A program made the position numbers and the translations under genes. Below the pieces are notes generated by a model. The model had not been told where the DNA came from. It saw only the letters and a program-made list of their open reading frames with translations, and did no database searches. From Sinomicrobium soli (GTDB lineage: Bacteria > Bacteroidota > Bacteroidia > Flavobacteriales > Flavobacteriaceae), in NCBI RefSeq assembly GCF_003285545.1, contig NZ_QLNV01000002.1, positions 372,001-436,000 on the forward strand: 64,000 bases of DNA. The letters run 5' to 3'. This document shows positions 44,230-52,458 of the stretch, piece by piece (position 1 is the stretch's first letter; each line of letters starts with the position of its first letter).

Positions 44230-44976
44230 TCAACTGTCAAAGTCGAGTTTCTTACGGCGAAGTTCAAAATTCTGCCCGAGGTATACCTTGCGCACCATCT
44301 CATCGGCAGCCAGTTCTTCCGGTTCCCCGGCCTTGAGTATGCTACCTTCGAACATAAGATACGAACGCTCGGTAATCGCCAGGGTTTCCTGCACATTGTG
44401 GTCGGTGATCAGGATACCGATATTCTTGTTCTTGAGCTGTGCCACGATACGCTGTATATCCTCCACCGCCACCGGGTCTACCCCGGCAAAAGGTTCGTCC
44501 AGCAGGATAAAATTCGGGTCCGTGGCCAGGGCACGGGCAATTTCGGTCCTTCTCCTCTCCCCTCCCGAGAGCAGGTCGCCCCTGTTTTTGCGGATATGCC
44601 CCAGGCCGAATTCCTCGATCAGCCCCTCCATCTTCATGTGCTGCTCCTTTTTGGACAGTTTGGTGAGCTGTAATACGCTGAGTATATTCTCTTCGATACT
44701 GAGTTTTCTGAACACCGAAGCCTCCTGGGCCAGGTACCCTATTCCGTTTTGCGCCCTTTTATACATGGGGAAACGGGTAATATTCAGGTCGTCCAGATAG
44801 ATACTCCCTCCGTTGGGCTTGATAAGACCGACGATCATGTAAAAAGAAGTGGTCTTTCCCGCACCGTTGGGGCCCAGCAGTCCCACGATTTCCCCCCGGT
44901 TCACTTCGAGGGAAATCCCCTTGACTACTTTTCGTCCCTTATAGGACTTCATGATATTATCGGCTCTGAGTTTCAT
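44230..44976 (-). CDS. lptB: LPS export ABC transporter ATP-binding protein LptB
   Basis: The 248-residue ATPase drives lipopolysaccharide transport from the inner membrane with LptFG. Walker A is GPNGAGKTT, the Q-loop lies in [16 protein letters not shown], the signature is LLSGGERRR, and Walker B is [13 protein letters not shown]. The conserved [12 protein letters not shown] stretch is typical of LptB. The permease genes are not in the window. Confidence 0.95.
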   Translation of the reverse strand: MKLRADNIMKSYKGRKVVKGISLEVNRGEIVGLLGPNGAGKTTSFYMIVGLIKPNGGSIYLDDLNITRFPMYKRAQNGIGYLAQEASVFRKLSIEENILSVLQLTKLSKKEQHMKMEGLIEEFGLGHIRKNRGDLLSGGERRRTEIARALATDPNFILLDEPFAGVDPVAVEDIQRIVAQLKNKNIGILITDHNVQETLAITERSYLMFEGSILKAGEPEELAADEMVRKVYLGQNFELRRKKLDFDS

Positions 44977-45159
44977 GTATTACATTTACTTATTCTGGTC
45001 TCCCCCTCTCCGGGCATACGCCTGGACACAAAAAACATGCCGGCATTGCCCGGTGCCATGCATTCCGGCACCTGTGCCGGGTATATTTAATCCTGCTCCA
45101 CGCGTAAAAATACAAAAAACATCCTTTTTACCTTCCGGTCCGGATATACCTTAACAGCT

Positions 45160-45513
45160 CTAAGAAGTCTTTTCTTCCAGGGCATCCCAGAACTCATAGG
45201 CCCTCCGGAGATGCGGCACTACAATGGTACCGCCTACCAGCGTGGCTATTCCGAGCGCTTCGGTGACCTCTTCTCCCGAAAGTCCTGCCTTATGGCATTG
45301 TTCCAGGTGATATTTTACACAATCGTCGCACCGCAATACGGCAGAAGCTACCAGTCCCAGCAACTCCTTGGTACGCACATCGAGGGCCCCGGGCATATAA
45401 GCATTGGTATCCAGGTTAAAGATACGTTTTACCAGCTTGTTATTATCAGCCAGGATACGGTCGTTCATCCTGGAACGGTATGCATTAAATTCGTCTACAA
45501 TATTTTCAGCCAT
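45160..45513 (-). CDS. Carboxymuconolactone decarboxylase family protein
   Basis: The 117-residue protein has the AhpD-like active motif CDDCVKYHLEQCHKAG with a redox CxxC and a distal His, preceded by VRTKELLGLVASAVLR. Such small proteins can act as decarboxylases or thiol-dependent peroxidase partners; the motif points to a redox role. It lies 12 nt downstream of tatC on the same strand and is probably co-transcribed. Confidence 0.92.
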   Translation of the reverse strand: MAENIVDEFNAYRSRMNDRILADNNKLVKRIFNLDTNAYMPGALDVRTKELLGLVASAVLRCDDCVKYHLEQCHKAGLSGEEVTEALGIATLVGGTIVVPHLRRAYEFWDALEEKTS

Positions 45514-45525
45514 ATCCCTTTTGTC

Positions 45526-46371
45526 TTACATTTTACGCAGCGCTTCCTGTTCCTCTTTTTCCCTTTTGGCCTGTTTTTTCAGTACACGGGACGAAATAAA
45601 GATGCTCACCTCGTACAGGATCATGATCGGAATCGACACCACGATCTGGCTCGCGATATCGGGAGGGGTGATCACCGCAGAGAGGATCAGCACGATAACG
45701 AGCGACACCTTCCGCTGCTTCCTCAGGAATTCCGGCGTCACCAGCCCCACCCTGGTGAGGAAATAAATAAGTATGGGCAACTCGAAGATCAGTCCGCACG
45801 AGATCACCGAGGCCCTGATCGTAGATATATACGAACTCAGGTCGATATCGTTGTGCACCTCCTGGCTCACCTGGTAGGTCGCCAGAAAATTGATGGACAG
45901 CGGGGATATCACATAATACCCGAACAACACCCCGATAAAGAACAGCAATGAGGCAATAAAAATAAAGCCCCTGGCATTTTTTCTTTCGTTTTCATACAGT
46001 CCGGGACCTATGAATTTCCAGAACTCATAGAGCACATAAGGGAAAGCCAGTATGAACCCCGCCCAGATGGCGGTCCAGATATGTGCCGAAAACTGCCCGG
46101 CCATGGTACGGCTCTGTACCTGGAACGGCAGCTCCTTGTCGCAGAAAGAATCGTCCATCCCTATGGCCCTGGACATCTTACAGAAGAACTCATAGGTTAC
46201 GAAATCAGATTTTTTCGGACCGAAAATGATGGTGTCAAAAATAAAGTCTTTGGCTATAAAGGCCACAACACCTACAATGACCACTGCCAGGGTAGCCCTT
46301 ATGAGATGCCACCGGAGTTCTTCCAGGTGGTCGAGGAACGACATCTCCTCCTGATTCTTTTTCTCAGCCAT
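45526..46371 (-). CDS. tatC: Sec-independent translocase subunit TatC
   Basis: The 281-residue inner-membrane protein has six predicted helices and the TatC signature: MSFLDHLEELRWHLIRA at the start, FPYVLYEFWKFIGPGLYENERK in the middle and SAVITPPDIASQ near the end. It recognises twin-arginine signal peptides. Its ATG shares a base with the kdsD stop (TAATG), indicating coupling. tatA is not in the window. Confidence 0.95.
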   Translation of the reverse strand: MAEKKNQEEMSFLDHLEELRWHLIRATLAVVIVGVVAFIAKDFIFDTIIFGPKKSDFVTYEFFCKMSRAIGMDDSFCDKELPFQVQSRTMAGQFSAHIWTAIWAGFILAFPYVLYEFWKFIGPGLYENERKNARGFIFIASLLFFIGVLFGYYVISPLSINFLATYQVSQEVHNDIDLSSYISTIRASVISCGLIFELPILIYFLTRVGLVTPEFLRKQRKVSLVIVLILSAVITPPDIASQIVVSIPIMILYEVSIFISSRVLKKQAKREKEEQEALRKM

Positions 46372-47336
46372 TACAGTATTCCTTCTTTTATCAGATTATG
46401 CAGATGAAGGACCCCGGCATATCCCTTATCATCCTCTACCAGGAGCTGGGATATACTGTTCTTCTCCATCATCTCCATGGCATCCACGGCCAGCGCATCT
46501 GCCTCAATACTTTTCGGGTTTACGCTCATGATGTCCCGGGCCACGAGTTTACCGATATTGTCGTACCTGTTCAGCATCCTCCTGATGTCTCCGTCGGTAA
46601 TCACTCCCACTATCTTTCCCTGTTCCGTTACAGCAGTGGCCCCCAGCATTTTCTCGGAGATCTCCACGATCACCTTTTTCACATCGGTATCCGGGCTCAC
46701 TTCAGGCTGCATGTTTGCCGTTACGACATCCCTTACCCGCAGGTATAATTTTTTCCCCAGGGCCCCGCCGGGATGATACTTTGCAAAATCCTTGCTGGTA
46801 AACCCCCTCAGGTCGAGCAGGCATATGGCCAGTGCATCTCCGATAACCAGCTGGGCCGTGGTACTGGTGGTAGGCGCCAGGTTATTCGGGCAGGCTTCCT
46901 TTTCCACATAGGCATTCAACACGTAATCGGCCTGCTGCCCCAGCAGGGAATCCTTATTGGCCGTAATGGCAATAAGCGTATTGGCCCCGTTTTTGAGCAG
47001 GGGCACCAGCACCTTTATTTCGGGGGTATTCCCGCTTTTGGAAATACAGATCACCGTATCGTCTTTCTGGATGGTCCCGAGGTCCCCGTGAATGGCATCT
47101 GCGGCATGCATGAATACTGCAGGGGTTCCTGTCGAGTTCAGGGTAGCTACTATTTTTGTAGCTATAATCGCACTCTTCCCGATCCCCGTGATCACCACCC
47201 TTCCCGGACTTTCGAAAATATGAGTTACGGCACTTGAAAATTCATCATCTATCAAAGATTTAAGATGATTTATTGCGGTACTTTCAGTTTCAATTACTTT
47301 TTTTGCAACTGCTTTTATAGCCTCGTTATTACTCAA
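46371..47336 (-). CDS. kdsD: Arabinose-5-phosphate isomerase (KdsD/KpsF family)
   Basis: The 321-residue protein interconverts ribulose-5-P and arabinose-5-P, the first step toward Kdo of LPS. A SIS domain spans about 35-170 (GRVVITGIGKSAIIATKIVATLNSTGTPAVFMHAADA), followed by two CBS domains (MLGATAVTEQGKIVGVITDGDI; NSISQLLVEDDKGYAGVLHLHNLI). The start codon appears to be TTG at 47336, with no closer ATG. It is divergent from recQ and overlaps tatC by one base. Confidence 0.95.
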   Translation of the reverse strand: MSNNEAIKAVAKKVIETESTAINHLKSLIDDEFSSAVTHIFESPGRVVITGIGKSAIIATKIVATLNSTGTPAVFMHAADAIHGDLGTIQKDDTVICISKSGNTPEIKVLVPLLKNGANTLIAITANKDSLLGQQADYVLNAYVEKEACPNNLAPTTSTTAQLVIGDALAICLLDLRGFTSKDFAKYHPGGALGKKLYLRVRDVVTANMQPEVSPDTDVKKVIVEISEKMLGATAVTEQGKIVGVITDGDIRRMLNRYDNIGKLVARDIMSVNPKSIEADALAVDAMEMMEKNSISQLLVEDDKGYAGVLHLHNLIKEGIL

Positions 47337-47358
47337 GATTTTTTTAAGGATTTATAAT

Positions 47359-47388
47359 TTGTCAAAAATAAAGTTTGTTATATCTTTA
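47359..47388 (+). promoter_or_regulatory. recQ promoter (TTG-N19-TATCTTTA)
   Basis: TTG at 47359-47361, a 19-nt spacer and TATCTTTA at 47381-47388 match the consensus at all but the last position. The 88-nt divergent gap also holds TATTTTTG for kdsD on the other strand (47370-47363), so both genes share one control region. Confidence 0.55.
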
Positions 47389-47424
47389 GTTGTGCAAATG
47401 TATGTAAAATAGTAAAACGATAGA

Positions 47425-49626
47425 ATGAGTTCAGTTGAAATTGACCTGCATAAAAAGTTAAAGCAATATTTCGGCTTTAACCAGTTCAAGGGATTACAGG
47501 AGGGCGTCGTAAAAAGCATAGTTGACAATCACAATACATTTGTGATCATGCCTACCGGGGGAGGCAAATCGCTCTGTTACCAGCTGCCTGCGCTGGTGAA
47601 AGAGGGTACTGCGATTGTGGTTTCCCCGCTTATCGCACTGATGAAAAACCAGGTAGATGCCCTGCGCGGCCTTTCGTCCAGTGAAGGTATTGCCCATGTG
47701 CTCAACTCTTCACTGACCAAAAACGAGGTAAGGACCGTGATGAAGGATATTTCGGAAGGCACGACAAAACTGCTGTATGTAGCCCCGGAATCCCTGACCA
47801 AGGACGAGTATATCGATTTTCTCCGTTCCGTGAAAATCTCGTTTGTCGCCATAGACGAAGCACACTGTATTTCGGAATGGGGGCATGACTTCCGCCCGGA
47901 GTACCGCAATCTGCGCAACATCATCAAGCGGCTGGGATACGATATTCCCATTATTGCGCTGACGGCTACGGCCACTCCCAAGGTACAGGAAGACATCCTG
48001 AAAAACCTGGGGATCACGGATGCCAACACGTTCAAAGCTTCTTTTAACCGTCCCAATCTCTATTACGAGGTCAGGCCGAAGACCAAGAATGTGGATGCCG
48101 ATATCATCCGTTTTGTAAAACAGAACCAGGGAAAATCCGGGATTATCTACTGTCTCAGCAGGAAACGGGTGGAAGAACTGGCACAGACCCTGCAGGTAAA
48201 CGGTATAAGTGCCGTTCCGTACCACGCCGGGCTGGATGCCAAGACCAGGGCGAGGCACCAGGACATGTTCCTGATGGAGGACGTAGATGTGGTGGTGGCT
48301 ACCATCGCCTTCGGAATGGGCATAGACAAACCCGACGTACGCTTTGTCATACACCACGACATCCCCAAAAGCATAGAGAGTTATTACCAGGAAACCGGAA
48401 GGGCAGGAAGAGACGGAGGAGAAGGACACTGCCTGGCTTTCTATTCGTACAAGGATATTGAGAAGCTGGAAAAATTCATGGCCGGCAAACCGGTGGCCGA
48501 ACAGGAGATAGGCCATGCTTTGTTACAGGAAATGGTGGCGTATGCGGAGACTTCCATGTCCAGGAGAAAATTTATCCTGCACTACTTCGGGGAAGAATTT
48601 GATGAAGTCAGCGGAGAAGGTGCCGACATGGACGACAATATCCGGAACCCCAAGAAGAAACACGAGGCCAAGGACGATGTGGTCAAGCTGCTCTCCGCCG
48701 TCAAAAACACCAACCAGAAATTCAAGGCCAAAGAGATCGTCAACGTGCTTACCGGGAAGGTAAACGCACTGATAAAATCGCATAAAACCGATGAAAAACC
48801 GTTTTTCGGGCTCGGAAGCGAAAAAGACTCCAAACACTGGATGGCACTGGTACGCCAGACCCTTGTGGCCGGGTTGCTGAGAAAGGAGATCGAAACCTAT
48901 GGCGTGCTTTTCCTTACCCCTGCGGGCAGCGATTTTCTGGAACACCCGCAATCGTTCATGATGACCGAAGACCACACTTATGAAGATTCGGGCGAGGACG
49001 CCATAGTCACGGCAAAAAAATCGGGTACCTTAGCGGCCGATGCCACATTGCTCCGGATGCTCAGGGACCTGAGAAAACGGGAAGCCCGGAAACTCGAAGT
49101 CCCCCCCTTTGTCGTATTTCAGGACCCTTCCCTCGAAGACATGGCCCTGAAATATCCCATTGATATGAAGGAACTGCTCAACGTACACGGTGTGGGAGAA
49201 GGAAAAGCCAGGAAATACGGCAGGCCCTTTATAGAGCTCATCGCCAGTTACGTCAGGGAAAACGACATCATAAGGCCCGACGACCTGGTCGTTAAAAGTA
49301 CCGGCGCCAACTCGGCGCTGAAACTGTACATCATTCAGAATGTAGACCGCAAGCTCCCCCTCGACGATATTGCCCGGGCCAAAGGGCTGGAAATGAATGA
49401 TTTCATCAAGGAAATGGAACAGATCGTCTACAGCGGTACCAAACTGAATATCAATTACTGGATAGACGAGATCCTGGACGAGGACCAGCAGGAAGAACTC
49501 CAGGAATATTTCCTCGAAGCCGAAACCGATAAAATATCCCTCGCCATGGAAGAATTTGACGGGGATTATGAAGATGAAGAAATACGGCTGTACCGTATCA
49601 AGTTTATCAGTGAAGTCGCCAATTGA
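47425..49626 (+). CDS. recQ: ATP-dependent DNA helicase RecQ
   Basis: The 733-residue SF2 helicase unwinds DNA 3' to 5' in recombination and repair. Walker A is MPTGGGKSLCYQ, motif II is AIDEAHCISEWGHDFRPEY, and motif VI is QETGRAGRDG. The zinc-binding RQC region lacks the classical CxxC spacing, with MSRRKFILHYFGEEF in its place. The HRDC domain occupies about 525-605 (LRDLRKREARKLEVPPFVVF). The C-terminal acidic tail is longer than in E. coli. Confidence 0.96.
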   Translation: MSSVEIDLHKKLKQYFGFNQFKGLQEGVVKSIVDNHNTFVIMPTGGGKSLCYQLPALVKEGTAIVVSPLIALMKNQVDALRGLSSSEGIAHVLNSSLTKNEVRTVMKDISEGTTKLLYVAPESLTKDEYIDFLRSVKISFVAIDEAHCISEWGHDFRPEYRNLRNIIKRLGYDIPIIALTATATPKVQEDILKNLGITDANTFKASFNRPNLYYEVRPKTKNVDADIIRFVKQNQGKSGIIYCLSRKRVEELAQTLQVNGISAVPYHAGLDAKTRARHQDMFLMEDVDVVVATIAFGMGIDKPDVRFVIHHDIPKSIESYYQETGRAGRDGGEGHCLAFYSYKDIEKLEKFMAGKPVAEQEIGHALLQEMVAYAETSMSRRKFILHYFGEEFDEVSGEGADMDDNIRNPKKKHEAKDDVVKLLSAVKNTNQKFKAKEIVNVLTGKVNALIKSHKTDEKPFFGLGSEKDSKHWMALVRQTLVAGLLRKEIETYGVLFLTPAGSDFLEHPQSFMMTEDHTYEDSGEDAIVTAKKSGTLAADATLLRMLRDLRKREARKLEVPPFVVFQDPSLEDMALKYPIDMKELLNVHGVGEGKARKYGRPFIELIASYVRENDIIRPDDLVVKSTGANSALKLYIIQNVDRKLPLDDIARAKGLEMNDFIKEMEQIVYSGTKLNINYWIDEILDEDQQEELQEYFLEAETDKISLAMEEFDGDYEDEEIRLYRIKFISEVAN

Positions 49627-49816
49627 TTTTCCCTCTATATACAGTCCCCAACTGTCCGCTCCCTTTCTTACCATAACCTATCCTTCTTCAAAGCCGATTT
49701 GCCCAACAATGTCATTCTGCTGTAAATCCGGAGATATTCTTAGCCCTCCCAACTTCAGACTTCGTGCTTTCATATTGCCCCTTTTTGCATATATTTGACA
49801 AATTTTTTAACAAAAA

Positions 49817-49878
49817 GAGCCTGAAGCGTATAAAAAGTCCGGTCCCATTGTATTTAAGGACTTTTTCCAAACAGGCTC
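49817..49878 (+). other. Structured 5' leader of the M28 peptidase gene
   Basis: Two nested stems: GAGCCTG (49817-49823) with CAGGCTC (49872-49878), and AAAAAGTCC (49832-49840) with GGACTTTTT (49858-49866). A perfect -7 box TATATTTG is at 49790-49797, so the structure would lie in the leader. It could be an RNA control element or a small dispersed palindrome. The remainder of 49627-49910 holds nothing else. Confidence 0.5.
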
Positions 49879-49910
49879 CCAGTGTCCATAAAAAACATAA
49901 AAACTAAGGA

Positions 49911-51482
49911 ATGAGAAAATTAGTTTATCTGGCCCTGTCGCTGGCCTTTGCCTGCAACAGCTCTCAAAAGGCAACAACACCTATCCAGAAAAAAGCCGAT
50001 TACGATCCGGTACCTTATGCCGGTACCATTACCCGGGAAGAACTCAAAGACCACCTGTACACCTATGCTTCCGACGAGTTCGAAGGCAGGGAAACGGGAA
50101 AACCGGGCCAGAAAAAGGCGGTGGAATACCTGAAAAAACACTATGTAGACCTGGGCATCCCCGCTGCACAGGGGAACGGTGACTATTTTCAGAAGGTTCC
50201 GCTTATCATCAGTACCATGCCCGAAGGTACGGCAAGTGTTTCGGGACAGCAGTTTCAGATAGGGGAAGACCTGGTCGCTTTACAAGCCCCTGCCCGGAAA
50301 GAATACACTGCCGATGAGATCGTATATGCCGGTTATGGCATCGATACCCCCGAATACTCCGATTTCGACGGTATTGACGTGCAGGACAAAATTATCGTTA
50401 TCGCTGTCGGAGAACCTAAAAACGACGATGGCACCTATGTTATTTCCGGTACGGCCACACCTTCCAAATGGTCTGACCTGAAAATATCACTTCCGGACCG
50501 GCTGGACATTGCGGATAAAAAAGGGGCCAAAGGCGTCCTTATCTTTGACGGGTCGCTGTACACGATGATCCTCCAGCAATACAATTTCATGAAAACCCGT
50601 TCCGCCGGCGGACGCATGCAGCTCGACGCCGAAGAAGACAATGATTTCTTCTATGCCTTCGTAAGCCCGGAAATGGCCGGAGCCATTGCCCCGGACCTGG
50701 AAAACATGGAAAGCGGTGCTGCGGTCAAAACCGATTTCAGGATCACCTTTACCAGTGAATCGGAACACATCGATTCTGAAAATGTAGTAGCCTATATCAA
50801 GGGATCTGAAAAACCGGAAGAATATGTGGTGATCTCCTCGCACCTGGACCATATCGGGGTGAACGACGACGGGCAGATCAATAACGGTGCCGACGACGAC
50901 GGTTCGGGAACGGTTGCGATGCTGGAAATAGCCCAGGCATTCAAAAAAGCGGCAGACGACGGCAACGGCCCGAAAAGATCGGTGGTATTCCTGCATGTTA
51001 CCGGCGAAGAAAAAGGATTACTGGGGTCTGATTACTATACCAGGAAACCCGTTTTCCCGCTCGAGAACACCGTTACCGACCTCAATATCGACATGATAGG
51101 GCGCATAGACCCGAAAAGGGAGGGAGACCGCAATTATGTATACCTCATAGGATCGGACAAGCTGAGTACCGAACTGCACAACCTCTCTGAGGAAGTCAAT
51201 AAAAAATACTGTAACATAGAACTGGACTACACCTTCAACGACGACAATGACCCCAACCGCTTTTATTACAGGAGCGACCATTACAATTTTGCAAAAAACA
51301 ACATTCCCGTGATCTTCTATTTCAACGGGACCCACGACGACTACCACCAGCCCGGAGACACTCCCGACAAGATCAACTACGATCTCCTGGAAAACCGCGC
51401 ACGACTGGTATTCCACACTGCCTGGGAGGTAGCCAACCGCGACAAGCGGCTCGTGGTAGACAAAGCCATGCCGGAAGAATAG
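49911..51482 (+). CDS. M28-family zinc aminopeptidase, lipoprotein
   Basis: The 523-residue protein has a lipobox ending at Cys15 (LAFAC). A PA-type insert (about 85-260) precedes the M28 core. Di-zinc ligands appear in order: VVISSHLDHIGV (His), NNGADDDGSGTVAMLE (bridging Asp), HVTGEEKGLLGS (catalytic Glu pair), NIDMIGR (Asp) and RSDHYNFA (His). It releases N-terminal residues from peptides, probably at the cell envelope. A terminator follows. Confidence 0.94.
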   Translation: MRKLVYLALSLAFACNSSQKATTPIQKKADYDPVPYAGTITREELKDHLYTYASDEFEGRETGKPGQKKAVEYLKKHYVDLGIPAAQGNGDYFQKVPLIISTMPEGTASVSGQQFQIGEDLVALQAPARKEYTADEIVYAGYGIDTPEYSDFDGIDVQDKIIVIAVGEPKNDDGTYVISGTATPSKWSDLKISLPDRLDIADKKGAKGVLIFDGSLYTMILQQYNFMKTRSAGGRMQLDAEEDNDFFYAFVSPEMAGAIAPDLENMESGAAVKTDFRITFTSESEHIDSENVVAYIKGSEKPEEYVVISSHLDHIGVNDDGQINNGADDDGSGTVAMLEIAQAFKKAADDGNGPKRSVVFLHVTGEEKGLLGSDYYTRKPVFPLENTVTDLNIDMIGRIDPKREGDRNYVYLIGSDKLSTELHNLSEEVNKKYCNIELDYTFNDDNDPNRFYYRSDHYNFAKNNIPVIFYFNGTHDDYHQPGDTPDKINYDLLENRARLVFHTAWEVANRDKRLVVDKAMPEE

Positions 51483-51506
51483 TTTTTCGTATTCCCGCAT
51501 CAAGAC

Positions 51507-51539
51507 AAGACCGCACTGAAATAACAGGCGGTCTTTTTT
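51507..51539 (+). terminator. Rho-independent terminator after the M28 gene
   Basis: AAGACCGC (51507-51514) pairs with GCGGTCTT (51528-51535), followed by T6. Confidence 0.8.
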
Positions 51540-51591
51540 GGTTTATGGAATTGCTATGGTTATTAGGTTATTGGGTTATTTAGTCAACACG

Positions 51592-51679
51592 CAATAACTC
51601 AGTAACTCAATAACTCAGTAACTCAATAACTCAGTAACTCAATAACTCAGTAACCCAATAACTCAGTAACTCAATAACC
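51592..51679. repeat. 8-nt tandem repeat array, 11 units (CARTAACY)
   Basis: CAATAACT and CAGTAACT alternate for 11 uninterrupted units (88 nt), so the higher-order period is 16 nt. A GGTTATT-rich stretch (51555-51580) precedes it. The array lies between the M28 terminator and the response-regulator gene. Length variation by slippage is plausible. Confidence 0.9.
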
Positions 51680-51769
51680 CAAGGATAAAAAATACCTGAA
51701 ACGAGGGATGGGAATAACCCCTTTTCTCCCCTATATTAGCAGCAATATTTTACGCGAAATACGACCATA

Positions 51770-52393
51770 ATGACAGAAGTATTTATCACAGATGATCATC
51801 CCATAGTACTGGACGGGCTCAGGAATCTCCTGGAAACCAGCGAAGACATATTGCCCGCCGGCATCTTCCAGAACGGCACAGACACCCTGAAAGCCCTGAA
51901 GGAAAGGGAACCGGACGTATTGCTGCTCGACATCAACCTTCCCGATATCAACGGAATAGAGCTGAGCAAACAAATACACGACACCTATCCCGAACTGAAG
52001 ATCATCATTCTCAGCGTACACAACGAAAAAGCCGTAATACGAAGTGTACTGCAAAACGGCGTAAACGGGTACGTCCTCAAAAACTCCATTGGCGACGATA
52101 TCCTGGAAGCCGTCCGGAAAGTGATGGACGGAGACCTCTACATGTGCCGGCAAACCCGGCAGATCTACGAAAGCGAGGACAGCAACGGGCCGGATGTGAT
52201 CCCGAAGATCACCCGCAGGGAAAGGGAAATACTCCAGCTGGTCACGGAAGGGTACACTTCCGCGCAAATTGCAGACAAACTGTTTATCAGCCCGTATACC
52301 GTAGAGACACACCGGAAGAACCTGATGGAAAAATTTGACGTCAACAACATGACAGCGATCATCAGATACGCTACGGAGTTCAAATTGTTATAA
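51770..52393 (+). CDS. LuxR/NarL-family response regulator
   Basis: The 207-residue protein has a receiver domain at about 1-120 with acidic pocket Asp8/Asp9, phospho-acceptor Asp54 (LLLDINLP) and the conserved Lys in VLKNS, and a LuxR-type HTH at about 140-205 (ITRREREILQLVTEGYTSAQIADKLFISPYTVETHRKNLMEKF). A TATATTAG box (51732-51739) may be its promoter. It converges with the histidine kinase gene, its probable partner, with 65 nt between the stop codons. Confidence 0.95.
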   Translation: MTEVFITDDHPIVLDGLRNLLETSEDILPAGIFQNGTDTLKALKEREPDVLLLDINLPDINGIELSKQIHDTYPELKIIILSVHNEKAVIRSVLQNGVNGYVLKNSIGDDILEAVRKVMDGDLYMCRQTRQIYESEDSNGPDVIPKITRREREILQLVTEGYTSAQIADKLFISPYTVETHRKNLMEKFDVNNMTAIIRYATEFKLL

Positions 52394-52458
52394 TGGTTAT
52401 CGTTGTATTCAGACAACGCGTAATAACCAGACATTCTTCAACAAAATCAACGTTACTT

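Noticed and set aside
51592-51679. Possible CRISPR array
   Set aside because: The 8-nt units are contiguous with no spacers, and no cas gene is present.
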